From Frigoribacterium sp. Leaf8 (lineage in GTDB: Bacteria; Actinomycetota; Actinomycetes; Actinomycetales; Microbacteriaceae), in contig NZ_LMKB01000005.1 in NCBI RefSeq assembly GCF_001421165.1, positions 1,143,923 through 1,178,902 of the forward strand: a DNA stretch of 34,980 nt, given 5' to 3'. Shown piece after piece: positions 24,012 to 31,562 of the stretch (position 1 is the first letter of the stretch; the number at the start of each line of letters is the position of its first letter). The translations under genes and the position numbers were made by a program. Under the pieces are notes generated by a model that saw nothing but the letters and a program-made list of their open reading frames with translations, made no database searches and was not told the DNA's origin.

Positions 24012-25246
24012 GCGGCGGGGCGGTCGATCCCTCGACCCGCGAGGCGACCGCGCGCGACTCGGCCCGGTCGACCGCGCGGGACGGTGCGGCGGCCACGATC
24101 GACCTCGTCGAGCTGCCCGTGGTGGTCACGCACCACGATCCGCAGCACGGCGTCGCGACCTACGCGGCCCAGATCGCCGCGACGGTCGAGGCCCGCACCG
24201 GTCGGCACCTCGCCCTCGACGTCGCCGACCTGCTCGACGTGCCCGACGTCGAGGGGGGCGACGACGCCCGCCCGGCCGACACCGTCGACGTCGGCGTCCC
24301 GCGGGTCCACCTGCAGTTCACCGACCGGCTCTGGGGCCCCTCGCCGTCCGCCGCGGCCGACGTCGTCGAGCACCTGGCCGACACGACGGCGCTCACGGTC
24401 ACCCTGCACGACCTGCCGCAGCCGTCGGACGGCGAGCGCAACCTGAGGAGGCGCGGTGAGGCCTACGGTCGCGTGGTGGCCGCCGCACGAGGCGTCGTGG
24501 TCAACAGCGACCACGAGCGCTCCCTCCTGCGCGAGTGGGTCGGCTTCGACGGCCCGGTCGAGGTGATCCCCCTGCCGGTCGACCGGCACCCCCTGCCGCC
24601 GGAGCGGACCGGGCCGGACGGGCTCCCCGAGCCCGCCGGGCCGGACGGGCTCCCCGAGTCGGACGGCGACGTCGCGGTCATCGGCTTCTTCTACCCGGGC
24701 AAGGGGCACGCCGAGGTCGTGGCGGCCGTGGCCGGACTCGCGGCGGCGCGGCACGACGCCGCCGGCGACCGGGGCGGCAGCGGGGCGACGCGACCGGACG
24801 CGCGGGCGACCGGCGTCGTGGCGCTCGGCCGCGCCTCCTCGGGGCACGAGGCCGAGCTGCAGCAGCTGGTCGACGAGGCGGCGGCGCTCGGCGTGCCGTT
24901 CGGCGCGACGGGCTACCTCGACGACGCGACGCTGCTCGACCGCGCCCGGCGCGCGTCGGTGCCCGTGGCGGCGCACCAGCACGTGTCGGCCTCCGGATCG
25001 ATCGCGACCTGGATCGCGGCCGGGCGACGACCGCTCGTGCCCGACACGAGGTACTCGCGCGAGATGGCCGCCCTCCGGCCGGGCACGCTCACGCTCTACC
25101 CCGACGGCGGTCTGGCGACGGCGATCGCGACCGCCCTGGCCGACCCGGCGTCGACCTGGCTCGACGACGACGCCCGGACCCTGCCCGGCCTCGACGAGGT
25201 GGCCGACGTCTACGCGGCGTGGTGGGCCGAGGGGGTGCGCTGGTGA
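24008..25246 (+). CDS. glycosyltransferase, GT4-like
   Basis: A 412-residue GT-B type protein. The N-terminal VVVTHHDPQHGVATYAAQIA is a typical acceptor-domain loop. TVTLHDLPQPSDG, VVNSDHERSLL and VEVIPLPVDRHP lead to the donor domain with VIGFFYPGKGHAEVVAAVA (the F-x-P-GKG region of GT4 proteins) and HVSASGSIATWIAAGRRPLV in place of E-x7-E. A 27-bp duplication encodes GPDGLPE twice (24610-24660). It starts with GTG inside the WcbI-like stop and ends inside the next start, both 4-bp overlaps. Sugar specificity unknown. Confidence 0.8.
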   Translation: MSGGAVDPSTREATARDSARSTARDGAAATIDLVELPVVVTHHDPQHGVATYAAQIAATVEARTGRHLALDVADLLDVPDVEGGDDARPADTVDVGVPRVHLQFTDRLWGPSPSAAADVVEHLADTTALTVTLHDLPQPSDGERNLRRRGEAYGRVVAAARGVVVNSDHERSLLREWVGFDGPVEVIPLPVDRHPLPPERTGPDGLPEPAGPDGLPESDGDVAVIGFFYPGKGHAEVVAAVAGLAAARHDAAGDRGGSGATRPDARATGVVALGRASSGHEAELQQLVDEAAALGVPFGATGYLDDATLLDRARRASVPVAAHQHVSASGSIATWIAAGRRPLVPDTRYSREMAALRPGTLTLYPDGGLATAIATALADPASTWLDDDARTLPGLDEVADVYAAWWAEGVRW

Positions 25247-26832
25247 GCCGCGACGCCGGGTCGCCGGTGTCCGACGCGACCGACACCGCGCCTCCTGCGG
25301 GTGGGCGGTTCGTCGTCGGCAACGCGTGGGACGCCCTCGACGGGGTGTGGCCCGACCTGCCGCCGCTCGTGTCGGTGGTCGTCGTGCACTACCGGCAGCA
25401 GGCCGAGCTCGACCGCACGCTGGCGGCGCTCGCGCGTCAGAGCTACCCGGCCGAACGGCTCGAGGTGATCGTCGTCGACGACGGATCGCCGACGCCACCC
25501 ACCGTGCCCGAGGGGGTGCGGCTGATCGTGCAGGAGGACCTCGGGTTCCGGCTCTCGGCCGCCCGCAACGTCGGCGTCGCCGCGTCGTCGGGGTCGGTGC
25601 TGTGCTTCGTCGACGCCGACACGTCACCCGAGCCGGACTACGTGCTGCGGCTGACCCGGCTGCCGGCGCTCGCCCCCGAGGCGGTGACGGTCGGCCAGCG
25701 GAAGCACGCGGACTTCGCCGGGGTGCTGGGTGGTGACGGCGGGGTCGGTGACGGCGTGGCCGTGCCGGTGTCGGAGCCGGTCGAGGTGGCAGGGCCGGCC
25801 CACGAGCTGGAGCAGCCGCGCTGGTTGCAGCAGGCGTACGGCTGGTCGGCCGACCTGCTGCACGCCGACGACCGGTCGTACCGCCACCTGATCGGGGCGG
25901 TCACCTGCTGCACCCGCTGGTTCTTCGACCAGGTCGGCGGCTTCGACGAGTCGTTCACGAGCTACGGGGGCGAGGACTGGGAGTGGGCCCACCGCGCGTG
26001 GCTCGCCGGCGGCGTGTTCGCGCACGTGCCGGGCGCCGTGGCGTGGCATGACGGGCCGGACTGGGCGGGACGGGCGACGAGTGCCGGCGCCGGGTCGGCG
26101 GGGTCGGCGGACTCGGCGGACTCGGCGGACCCAGCGGACTCGGCGGCTTCGGCGGCGTCGGCGGTGGCTCGCGAGGACCAGGAGGCGCGGCGTCAGGCCG
26201 AGAAGAACGGCGAGACCCTGCGCCTCGCCGATCTGATCGCCGTGCGCGGCTCGCGCGGGTTCGGAGTGCGCAGTCGCGCGGTGGACGTCTGCGTCGACCT
26301 GGTCGCCGCCGTCGGGACCTCGATCTCGGCCGGTGCGGCGTTCGTCGCGGTGGACAGCGTGCTGGCGGCGATGCCGGACGTGACGGTCGTGGTGCCGGAC
26401 GACGTGGCCCCGGTCTTCGAGGCGGACCAGCGGGTGCGAGGACGCTCGTCGGACGCTGCCGCCGCGGCGCTGTCCGGTGCCCGGGTGGTCGTGACGCTCG
26501 ACGGGCCCGTGCGGGTACTGCCCGCGGTGGAGGCCGGCGGCTCGGACGACGCCCGGGTGCAGGCCCTGGCCGCTGCGGTCGGCCTCGGGGACGACGTCGC
26601 GCGGGACCTTCGGACGGCGACGGACGCGGTGGGCGTCGGGTCGCTCGGCACGCTCGAGTTGGCGGACCCGTCGGGCCGCGTGCTCGTGACGGTCGAGTCG
26701 CGCCGGGCCGCCCTGCGCGCCCGACGCTGGGGGGCGGGCGTCGCGTTCGTCTCGCACCGCGCCTCCGTGGACTGGCTGACGCCCGTCGCGGGCGAGCCGA
26801 GCGTCGCCGCCTACCTCGGCGGCTGGGGCTGA
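25243..26832 (+). CDS. GT2 glycosyltransferase with extended C-terminal region
   Basis: A 529-residue protein. Residues 40-275 form a GT-A domain: LVSVVVVHYRQQAELDRTL, IVVDDGS (76-82), FVDADTSPEPDYV with DAD at 124-126, and GGFDESFTSYGGEDWEWAHR (232-251), which shares the galactosyltransferase C-terminal pattern with the transferase at 18398. Residues 279-308 are a Ser/Ala/Asp/Gly low-complexity linker from a 9-bp-based DNA repeat. Residues ~310-529 form an additional region that I cannot assign, with alternating hydrophobic strands such as VDVCVDLVAAVGTSI and VTVVVPDDVAPVF; it may be a second glycosyltransferase-like domain. Last gene of the rightward arm. Confidence 0.82.
   Translation: MSRDAGSPVSDATDTAPPAGGRFVVGNAWDALDGVWPDLPPLVSVVVVHYRQQAELDRTLAALARQSYPAERLEVIVVDDGSPTPPTVPEGVRLIVQEDLGFRLSAARNVGVAASSGSVLCFVDADTSPEPDYVLRLTRLPALAPEAVTVGQRKHADFAGVLGGDGGVGDGVAVPVSEPVEVAGPAHELEQPRWLQQAYGWSADLLHADDRSYRHLIGAVTCCTRWFFDQVGGFDESFTSYGGEDWEWAHRAWLAGGVFAHVPGAVAWHDGPDWAGRATSAGAGSAGSADSADSADPADSAASAASAVAREDQEARRQAEKNGETLRLADLIAVRGSRGFGVRSRAVDVCVDLVAAVGTSISAGAAFVAVDSVLAAMPDVTVVVPDDVAPVFEADQRVRGRSSDAAAAALSGARVVVTLDGPVRVLPAVEAGGSDDARVQALAAAVGLGDDVARDLRTATDAVGVGSLGTLELADPSGRVLVTVESRRAALRARRWGAGVAFVSHRASVDWLTPVAGEPSVAAYLGGWG
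26085..26165 (+). repeat. 9-bp coding repeats in the GT2 linker
   Basis: GCGGACTCG-like units repeat about eight times, encoding the Ser-Ala-Asp linker between the transferase domain and the C-terminal region. Confidence 0.65.
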
Positions 26833-26906
26833 TCCCGGGGCCGCCCCCGCCCGCCCCTCGCCGCCCGGTTGCCCCCGCGCGCTCCTCTCGGCTCCGCATC
26901 GTCTGC

Positions 26907-26962
26907 CGAGTGGGCAGTAATTGATCTTCTCCCGGGGATGAACAACGACAACTGCCCACTCG
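26907..26962. repeat. 12-bp inverted repeat upstream of the Ltp gene
   Basis: CGAGTGGGCAGT (26907-26918) and ACTGCCCACTCG (26951-26962) are perfect arms with a 32-nt, relatively AT-rich loop. It lies between the glycan locus and the Ltp-repeat gene; role (terminator, regulator site or small repeat) unknown. Confidence 0.5.
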
Positions 26963-27043
26963 ATCGCGGGTGAGTCGCACTTTCGTCCTCGGCGTCACCC
27001 GGTGGCCGCCCAAAAAGCGAAGGAGAGCAACTCTCGGCTCTGT

Positions 27044-27049
27044 CATCAT
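27044..27049 (+). promoter_or_regulatory. candidate -10 box, Ltp gene
   Basis: CATCAT, 6 nt before the ATG at 27056; no good -35. Confidence 0.3.
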
Positions 27050-27055
27050 CTCGAC

Positions 27056-27859
27056 ATGAGCACACCCGATACCGGTGGGTACGGGGCCCAAGGGCCCTAC
27101 CAGACCGACCCAAACCAGCCTTCCGCGGAAACGACCGCCTACCCCACGACCACCGCGACCCTCCCGCCTCAAGGCCCCCCCGTCAAGAAAGCCGCAGGTC
27201 TCGCGATCGCTGCGCTCGTCGTCGGCATCGGCGCCTTCCTCTTCGGCCTCGTGCCCGTGTTCGGCGCCTTGGTCGGCATCGCGGCCGTCGTGCTCGGGGT
27301 GCTCGCCGTTCGCAAACAGCAGTCCAAGGGGATGGCCGTCACCGGCATCGTGCTCGGCGCTATCGCCGTCGTGTCCTCGCTCGCCATGGCGTTCGGCCTC
27401 GGCGCGATCATGAGTGGGGCGTCGGACGACGCACCGGTGGCCGCAGCCGTGGAAACGTCGGCTCCTGTCGAGGAAGTGGCCTCGCCAGCCGCCAGCGAGA
27501 CGTCGGAACCGGCCCAGGAGGCGCAGGCCCCCGAGCCCGTGGCCCCCGCCGTGCCGGTCGAGTACGCCTCCGCGCTCATCCAAGCCGAGAGCTACTCCTC
27601 CATGCTCAACATGAGCAAAGCGGGCATCTACGACCAACTCGTCTCCGAGTACGGCGGGCAGTTCACGCCCGAGGCCGCCCAGTACGCCATCGACACCATC
27701 CAGGCGGACTGGAACGCCAACGCGCTCGCCAAGGCGAAGTCCTACCAAGAGACCATGGCGATGTCTCCTGAGGCCATCCGCGATCAGCTGACGAGCGAAT
27801 ACGGCGAGAAGTTCACGCCTGAAGAGGCGGACTACGCCGTTCAGAACCTCGGCAGCTAG
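27056..27859 (+). CDS. DUF4190 membrane protein with two Ltp (host surface lipoprotein) repeats
   Basis: A 267-residue protein. Residues 1-44 are a Pro/Tyr/Thr-rich cytoplasmic head; about 46-86 and 95-118 are the hydrophobic segments of a DUF4190-type membrane domain; 120-168 is a Pro/Ala/Glu/Thr stalk; then two ~46-residue repeats follow, 170-216 (YDQLVSEYGGQFTPEAAQYA) and 221-265 (RDQLTSEYGEKFTPEEADYA), matching the Ltp family (PF07553). In phage TP-J34, Ltp blocks DNA entry of related phages; a similar outside-facing role here is inference. It lacks a lipobox and is instead held by membrane helices. Codon use is less GC3-biased than its neighbours (GAA, AAA, CAA, CCT, GCT are common), which suggests transfer. 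Confidence 0.8.
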   Translation: MSTPDTGGYGAQGPYQTDPNQPSAETTAYPTTTATLPPQGPPVKKAAGLAIAALVVGIGAFLFGLVPVFGALVGIAAVVLGVLAVRKQQSKGMAVTGIVLGAIAVVSSLAMAFGLGAIMSGASDDAPVAAAVETSAPVEEVASPAASETSEPAQEAQAPEPVAPAVPVEYASALIQAESYSSMLNMSKAGIYDQLVSEYGGQFTPEAAQYAIDTIQADWNANALAKAKSYQETMAMSPEAIRDQLTSEYGEKFTPEEADYAVQNLGS

Positions 27860-27872
27860 ACCCACCTCCGAC

Positions 27873-27946
27873 GGTGGTTTAGTGGTCCCGTTCCGTCTTT
27901 CGTCGAACGACGAGGGACGGTTCGGGACCACTCGATGGTGGTTTAG
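27873..27946. repeat. long hairpin flanked by direct repeats
   Basis: AGTGGTCCCG (27881-27890) pairs with CGGGACCACT (27923-27932); the interior adds CCGTC/GACGG and CGTCG/CGACG stems. GGTGGTTTAG occurs at 27873-27882 and again at 27937-27946, on either side. The right copy covers the stop codon of the leftward GNAT gene. Likely a bidirectional terminator, or the relic of a small insertion. Confidence 0.6.
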
Positions 27947-28530
27947 GGGGTGGGTGCGACCAGGGTAAGCCAGCCCTCGTCGACGACGTAGCCGAGGGTG
28001 GCGTTCGCGGCGACGATGGCGGGGTTGTCGGCCGAACCTCCTGTGCGGAAGCGGAGGACGCCGGCGTCGAGGAGGGCCAGCACCGACGCCGCCTTGACCG
28101 CTGCGGCGAGACCTCGACCGCGGTGATCGGGGTGCACGACGGTGACGTCCGTCTCGGCGGTGGGACCGTCGAGGTCGACGACGGTCAGGCCGACGAGGCG
28201 ACCCGTCGACGTGAGGGCACCCCAGGCCCTGCGGGTCGGTCCGGGTGTCGCCGACGACCGGTCGAAGGGCTCGTGCCGTGTGGCCACGCTGCCCGGGTAG
28301 TCGTCGAGGGTCTGCGCGTCGAGAGCGAGGACGTCGTCGACGTCGTGCGGACCGAGCTCGCGGGTCGTGACGTCGGCGACCCTGCCGGACGCGAGGGCGC
28401 GGAGGCGGTCACGGTCGACGCGGTCGCCGTCGAGCCGGGCACCGAACGACCGGGCCGCGACGGTCCACCCGGCGCGGAGGAGCGCGGCGGCCTCGGGCGA
28501 ATCGTCACGGAGGACGGCCGGTGTCTTCAC
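27943..28530 (-). CDS. GNAT family N-acetyltransferase
   Basis: A 195-residue protein with the acetyl-CoA-binding signature VVHPDHRGRGLAAAVKAASV in the C-terminal half, preceded by the strand VGLTVVDLDGPTAETDV and followed by FRTGGSADNPAIVAANATLG. The N-terminal ~80 residues are less conserved, so it may be a degenerate two-lobe GNAT. The GTG at 28530 was chosen because TACCAT (28537-28542, minus) lies 6 nt upstream, giving a leaderless message, and no ribosome site supports the ATG at 28605. Substrate unknown. Confidence 0.8.
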   Translation of the reverse strand: MKTPAVLRDDSPEAAALLRAGWTVAARSFGARLDGDRVDRDRLRALASGRVADVTTRELGPHDVDDVLALDAQTLDDYPGSVATRHEPFDRSSATPGPTRRAWGALTSTGRLVGLTVVDLDGPTAETDVTVVHPDHRGRGLAAAVKAASVLALLDAGVLRFRTGGSADNPAIVAANATLGYVVDEGWLTLVAPTP

Positions 28531-28536
28531 GGTCCG

Positions 28537-28542
28537 ATGGTA
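28537..28542 (-). promoter_or_regulatory. candidate -10 box, GNAT gene at 28530
   Basis: TACCAT read leftward, 6 nt before the GTG start. Confidence 0.35.
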
Positions 28543-28603
28543 CGACGCCCCCGCTCGGTAGGGTGGTCGGGTCGCAGTGGGCGGCGCGGACGAGGGGGAT
28601 CTC

Positions 28604-29287
28604 ATGAGCGACCAGAACGACGGAGCGGACCAGCGGGGCGGGCAGCCGCAGCAGCCGCAGCAGCCGCCCTACGGGCTGCCCTCCTACGGGCAGCCGACGC
28701 CCCCGCCCTACGGGCAGCAGTCGCCTCCGCCCTACGGGCAGCAGCCGCCCTACGGGCAGCAGCCCTCCGGCCACCTGCAGCAGCAGCCCGGGTACGGACA
28801 GCCCTCGTACGGACAGCCGCCGCAGGGATCGCCCTCCGGCCCGGGTGGTGCGGTCCCCCTCTGGGCGCCGCTGTACGGGGCGGGCCCGGTCGTCGCGGTG
28901 AAGCGGTTCTTCCTCAAGTACGCCGACTTCACGGGGCGCGCGAGCCGCAGCGAGTACTGGTGGGTGGTCCTCGCCAACACGGTCCTCTACTTCGTCCTCG
29001 GCATCGTCGGGTTCCTCGCGGGCCTCCCGGGGAGCACGACCGACTACGACGGCACCCTCGAACCCGGACCCGGTTTCATCCCCTTCGGCTTCGTCTTCGC
29101 GATCCTCTTCTTCGGGACGATCGTGCCGTTCCTCTCCCTCGGAGCGCGGCGACTCCACGACATCGACCTCAGCGGATGGTTGCTGCTCATCAACCTCGTC
29201 CCGTACCTCGGCGGATTCGTCATCTTCATCCTGTCGCTGCTCGGCCCGAAGCCCGGCGGCGCCCGGTTCGACCGGCCCCGGGCCTGA
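28604..29287 (+). CDS. DUF805 family membrane protein
   Basis: A 227-residue protein. Residues 1-85 are a Pro/Gln/Tyr/Gly-rich cytoplasmic extension with repeated PPYGQQ units. The DUF805 domain follows: FFLKYADFTGRASRSEYWW (conserved entry motif), a first helix NTVLYFVLGIVGFLAGL, a second near FGFVFAILFFGTIVPFLSL, then ARRLHDIDLSGWLLLINLVP and a last helix. The family's function is not established. The ATG at 28604 has GAGGGGG upstream. It is 58 bp from the next membrane protein on the same strand. Confidence 0.88.
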   Translation: MSDQNDGADQRGGQPQQPQQPPYGLPSYGQPTPPPYGQQSPPPYGQQPPYGQQPSGHLQQQPGYGQPSYGQPPQGSPSGPGGAVPLWAPLYGAGPVVAVKRFFLKYADFTGRASRSEYWWVVLANTVLYFVLGIVGFLAGLPGSTTDYDGTLEPGPGFIPFGFVFAILFFGTIVPFLSLGARRLHDIDLSGWLLLINLVPYLGGFVIFILSLLGPKPGGARFDRPRA

Positions 29288-29308
29288 CGGCACCCCAGCC
29301 CGGGCGCG

Positions 29309-29338
29309 GTGACGGCGGCGGACGCGTCACGGTAGTTT
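29309..29338 (+). promoter_or_regulatory. leaderless promoter of the PH-like membrane protein gene
   Basis: GTGACG (29309-29314), 18 nt, TAGTTT (29333-29338), then 7 nt to the ATG at 29346. Confidence 0.45.
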
Positions 29339-29345
29339 CTCGACC

Positions 29346-29942
29346 ATGAGCGCTCCCGACGCCCGCGTGCCCGACGACCGACGTGCCCTCGTCCAGCCGG
29401 AGCTGCGCCCCGGCGAGCACCTGCTCTGGTCGGGCGGCCCGGACGAGAGCGTGACCTTCGGTCGCAACGACCTGTTCCTCGTGCCGTTCAGCCTGCTGTG
29501 GTGCGGGTTCGCGATCTTCTGGGAGGTCTCCGCGCTGCGCGACGGGGCATCGTGGTTCTTCGTCGCCTTCGGTGGGGTCGTCGTGGCGATCGGCCTCTTC
29601 TTCGTGGTCGGCAGGTTCCTGCTCAAGCGGGCCCGGAAGGCGAAGACGGGTTACGCGGTCACCGACCGGCGGTCGTTCCTGGTCGTCGGGTCGACGGTCC
29701 ACCAGGCGCCGGCGAAGCAGCAGAACCAGGAGGTCTCGTGGTCCCGGGACCGCACCAACGTCAGCGTCGACTGGACGGACTCGATCACGGGGAACACCCC
29801 GTTCGGCGCACGGCAGCGTGGCCTGACCAACACGGGCCTCGACGGGGTCATGGCCCCGCTACCGATGACCTTCGTGGACGTGCGCGACGGCGAGGCGCTG
29901 CTGCGCGCGCTCGACGAGGCCGGGCGTCCGGAGGCGCGCTGA
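29346..29942 (+). CDS. PH-like domain membrane protein (hypothetical)
   Basis: A 198-residue protein. LRPGEHLLWSGGPD precedes two hydrophobic helices (about 44-60, LFLVPFSLLWCGFAIFWEV, and 68-88, WFFVAFGGVVVAIGLFFVVG). GYAVTDRRSFLVV and the following beta-rich region resemble bacterial PH (bPH) domains, which start just this way (TxxR). Function unknown. The start is supported by the -10 box exactly 7 nt upstream. It is divergent in style from DUF805 but may belong to the same general membrane-protein group. Confidence 0.65.
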   Translation: MSAPDARVPDDRRALVQPELRPGEHLLWSGGPDESVTFGRNDLFLVPFSLLWCGFAIFWEVSALRDGASWFFVAFGGVVVAIGLFFVVGRFLLKRARKAKTGYAVTDRRSFLVVGSTVHQAPAKQQNQEVSWSRDRTNVSVDWTDSITGNTPFGARQRGLTNTGLDGVMAPLPMTFVDVRDGEALLRALDEAGRPEAR

Positions 29943-30174
29943 GGGCCGTCCGCTGATTCCTCCGTCGACGAGAAGCGGACGTCGACGAACCCCGCCGCAG
30001 TCAGGCCTGGCGTGACCTCGTCGACCGGGTGCTCGTCGAGCTCCACGCACTCGACCCCTAGGGACTCGAACCCGGCACGGAGGACGGCGCCCCGTGGGGC
30101 GAGCATGAACCCGAGGCCGTCCCGACGGCGACGACGACGGCATCGGGCCGCGTCTCCGGCGGTACCGTGAACCC
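29943..30174. other. 232-bp gap with coding-like remnant on the minus strand
   Basis: From about 30160 down to 29950 the minus strand reads in two frames as peptide of normal GC3: PETRPDAVVVAVG in one frame, then LGFMLAPRGAVLRAGFESLG and VECVELDEHPVDEV in another. It has no start site or complete domain and overlaps the promoter of the next gene, so it may be a frameshifted gene fragment or chance. No family assigned. Confidence 0.25.
30163..30168 (+). promoter_or_regulatory. candidate -10 box, RimJ/RimL-like gene
   Basis: TACCGT, 6 nt before the GTG start at 30175. Confidence 0.4.
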
Positions 30175-30696
30175 GTGTCCTCCCACCTCCGCCTGATCGA
30201 GCCGCGAGACGCCCCCGAGTTGGCCCGGGCGTTGACGCGCAACCGTGAGTTCCTGGCGCCCTGGGACCCCGTGCGCGGTGACGCCTACTTCACGCCCGAG
30301 GGGCAGCTGTCGGTGATCTCGTCGCTGCTGGCGCAACGATCCCGGGGTGAGGCGCAGCCGTTCGTCATCGTCGACGAGGGTGCCGTGGTGGGCCGGCTGA
30401 CCCTCAGCGGGATCGCCCGTGGCCCCTTCCGGTCCTGTGACCTGGGCTACTGGCTGTCGGAGGACCGCAACGGGCGCGGCATCATGACCTCGGCCGTCGG
30501 CGAAGCCGTCGACTGGGCGTTCGGCGACGCCGGCCTCCACCGAGTCCAGGCGGGGACGCTCCGTCACAACGTCGGCTCACAGCGGGTCCTGCGGAAGGCG
30601 GGTTTCGAGCAGTACGGCATCGCGCCGTCCTACCTCGAGATCGCGGGCCGCTGGCAGGACCACGTCCTCTTCCAGCGGGTCGACGACTCGACGTGA
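30175..30696 (+). CDS. RimJ/RimL-type GNAT N-acetyltransferase
   Basis: A 173-residue acetyltransferase similar to the ribosomal-protein alanine acetyltransferases. LRLIEPRDAPELARAL opens the fold; GYWLSEDRNGRGIMTSAV is the acetyl-CoA-binding region (R-N-G-R-G), and HRVQAGTLRHNVGSQRVLRK then AGFEQYGIAPSYLEIAGRWQ is the RimJ/RimL hallmark. The actual substrate may be a protein or a small amine. It starts with GTG immediately after a leaderless-type -10 box and converges with a hydrolase gene at 30708. Confidence 0.88.
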   Translation: MSSHLRLIEPRDAPELARALTRNREFLAPWDPVRGDAYFTPEGQLSVISSLLAQRSRGEAQPFVIVDEGAVVGRLTLSGIARGPFRSCDLGYWLSEDRNGRGIMTSAVGEAVDWAFGDAGLHRVQAGTLRHNVGSQRVLRKAGFEQYGIAPSYLEIAGRWQDHVLFQRVDDST

Positions 30697-30707
30697 AGCC
30701 GAGCACG

Positions 30708-31562
30708 TCAGCGCGATGCCGCGAGCATCGCGGTGATCGCACGCCACGCGCGTGTCCCCAGCTCCCGGTCCGCGACCTCCGTGCCCCCACGTCGCATGGC
30801 CATGCCGCCCTGCACCAACGACTCCCCGGGCAGGATCGCTCGGTGCCCGGCGAGGGCACCAGCCACCACGACGGTGTCGGCGCCGTGGTCTGCGCGGCGA
30901 CACCGGATGTTCTCCGCGTACAGCGAGCTCGACCACACCTGGTCGTCGCCCCCTGCGACGACGACGACCTCGGCAATGCGCTCCACCTCGATCGCCGCCG
31001 CCGCCACCCGGTCTGCGAACGCCTTTCGGGACCGCTCGTACACGGGGGAGAACCGAGGAGGTTCCTCCGTCCCCCGATACTCCTGGTCGATCGGTACGAA
31101 CGGTATGGGCGCCCCACCCCATGTCCAGTGCGAGTGTTCGGCACCGGCCGGGTCGTACCCCGCCCACACGACGTCCGACGGGGCGAACGCGAACACACCG
31201 GACACCCCGGGCGCGCGGGCGGCCGTCGCGAGGGCGGCCTCCGCCCCGAACGACGTCCCGACGATCCAGACCCGGTCGCATTCCCTGGCGAGGGCGTCCA
31301 AACGGTCCACGAAGGTCTCCAGCGGGACGTCCCACGGCCCGGCGCTCTGCCCCTCGCCTCCGAACCACCGGATCGACTCGGCCAATGCGCCGTGCGCCGC
31401 AAAGAGCCTGGCGCGCTCGCCGTCCACCCGTCCACTCGACCCCGCGAGCACGAGGACGCCGTCGCCCGACGGTTGGGCCGGTAACCAACGCACCCCTTCG
31501 GGCCGTGCGAGGTCGGCCCGACGCATGCCGGGCACGGCGGGCAGAGCAGACGAAGTCGTCAC
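30708..31562 (-). CDS. alpha/beta hydrolase, BAAT/acyl-CoA thioester hydrolase-like
   Basis: A 284-residue hydrolase. The nucleophile Ser104 is in VGTSFGAEAAL, and later AGGDDQVWSS (Asp206/207) and AGHRAILPGES (His240) complete a triad in the order and spacing of the BAAT C-terminal/acyl-CoA thioester hydrolase family. The GTG at 31562 overlaps the stop of the prolyl-aminopeptidase-like gene by 4 bp (GTGA), so both are made together. Substrate unknown; no signal peptide, so cytoplasmic. Confidence 0.82.
   Translation of the reverse strand: MTTSSALPAVPGMRRADLARPEGVRWLPAQPSGDGVLVLAGSSGRVDGERARLFAAHGALAESIRWFGGEGQSAGPWDVPLETFVDRLDALARECDRVWIVGTSFGAEAALATAARAPGVSGVFAFAPSDVVWAGYDPAGAEHSHWTWGGAPIPFVPIDQEYRGTEEPPRFSPVYERSRKAFADRVAAAAIEVERIAEVVVVAGGDDQVWSSSLYAENIRCRRADHGADTVVVAGALAGHRAILPGESLVQGGMAMRRGGTEVADRELGTRAWRAITAMLAASR

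Noticed and set aside
25955-27931. 658-residue minus-strand open frame
   Set aside because: Antisense to the GT2 and Ltp genes, where family motifs are clear; the reading here has no domain.
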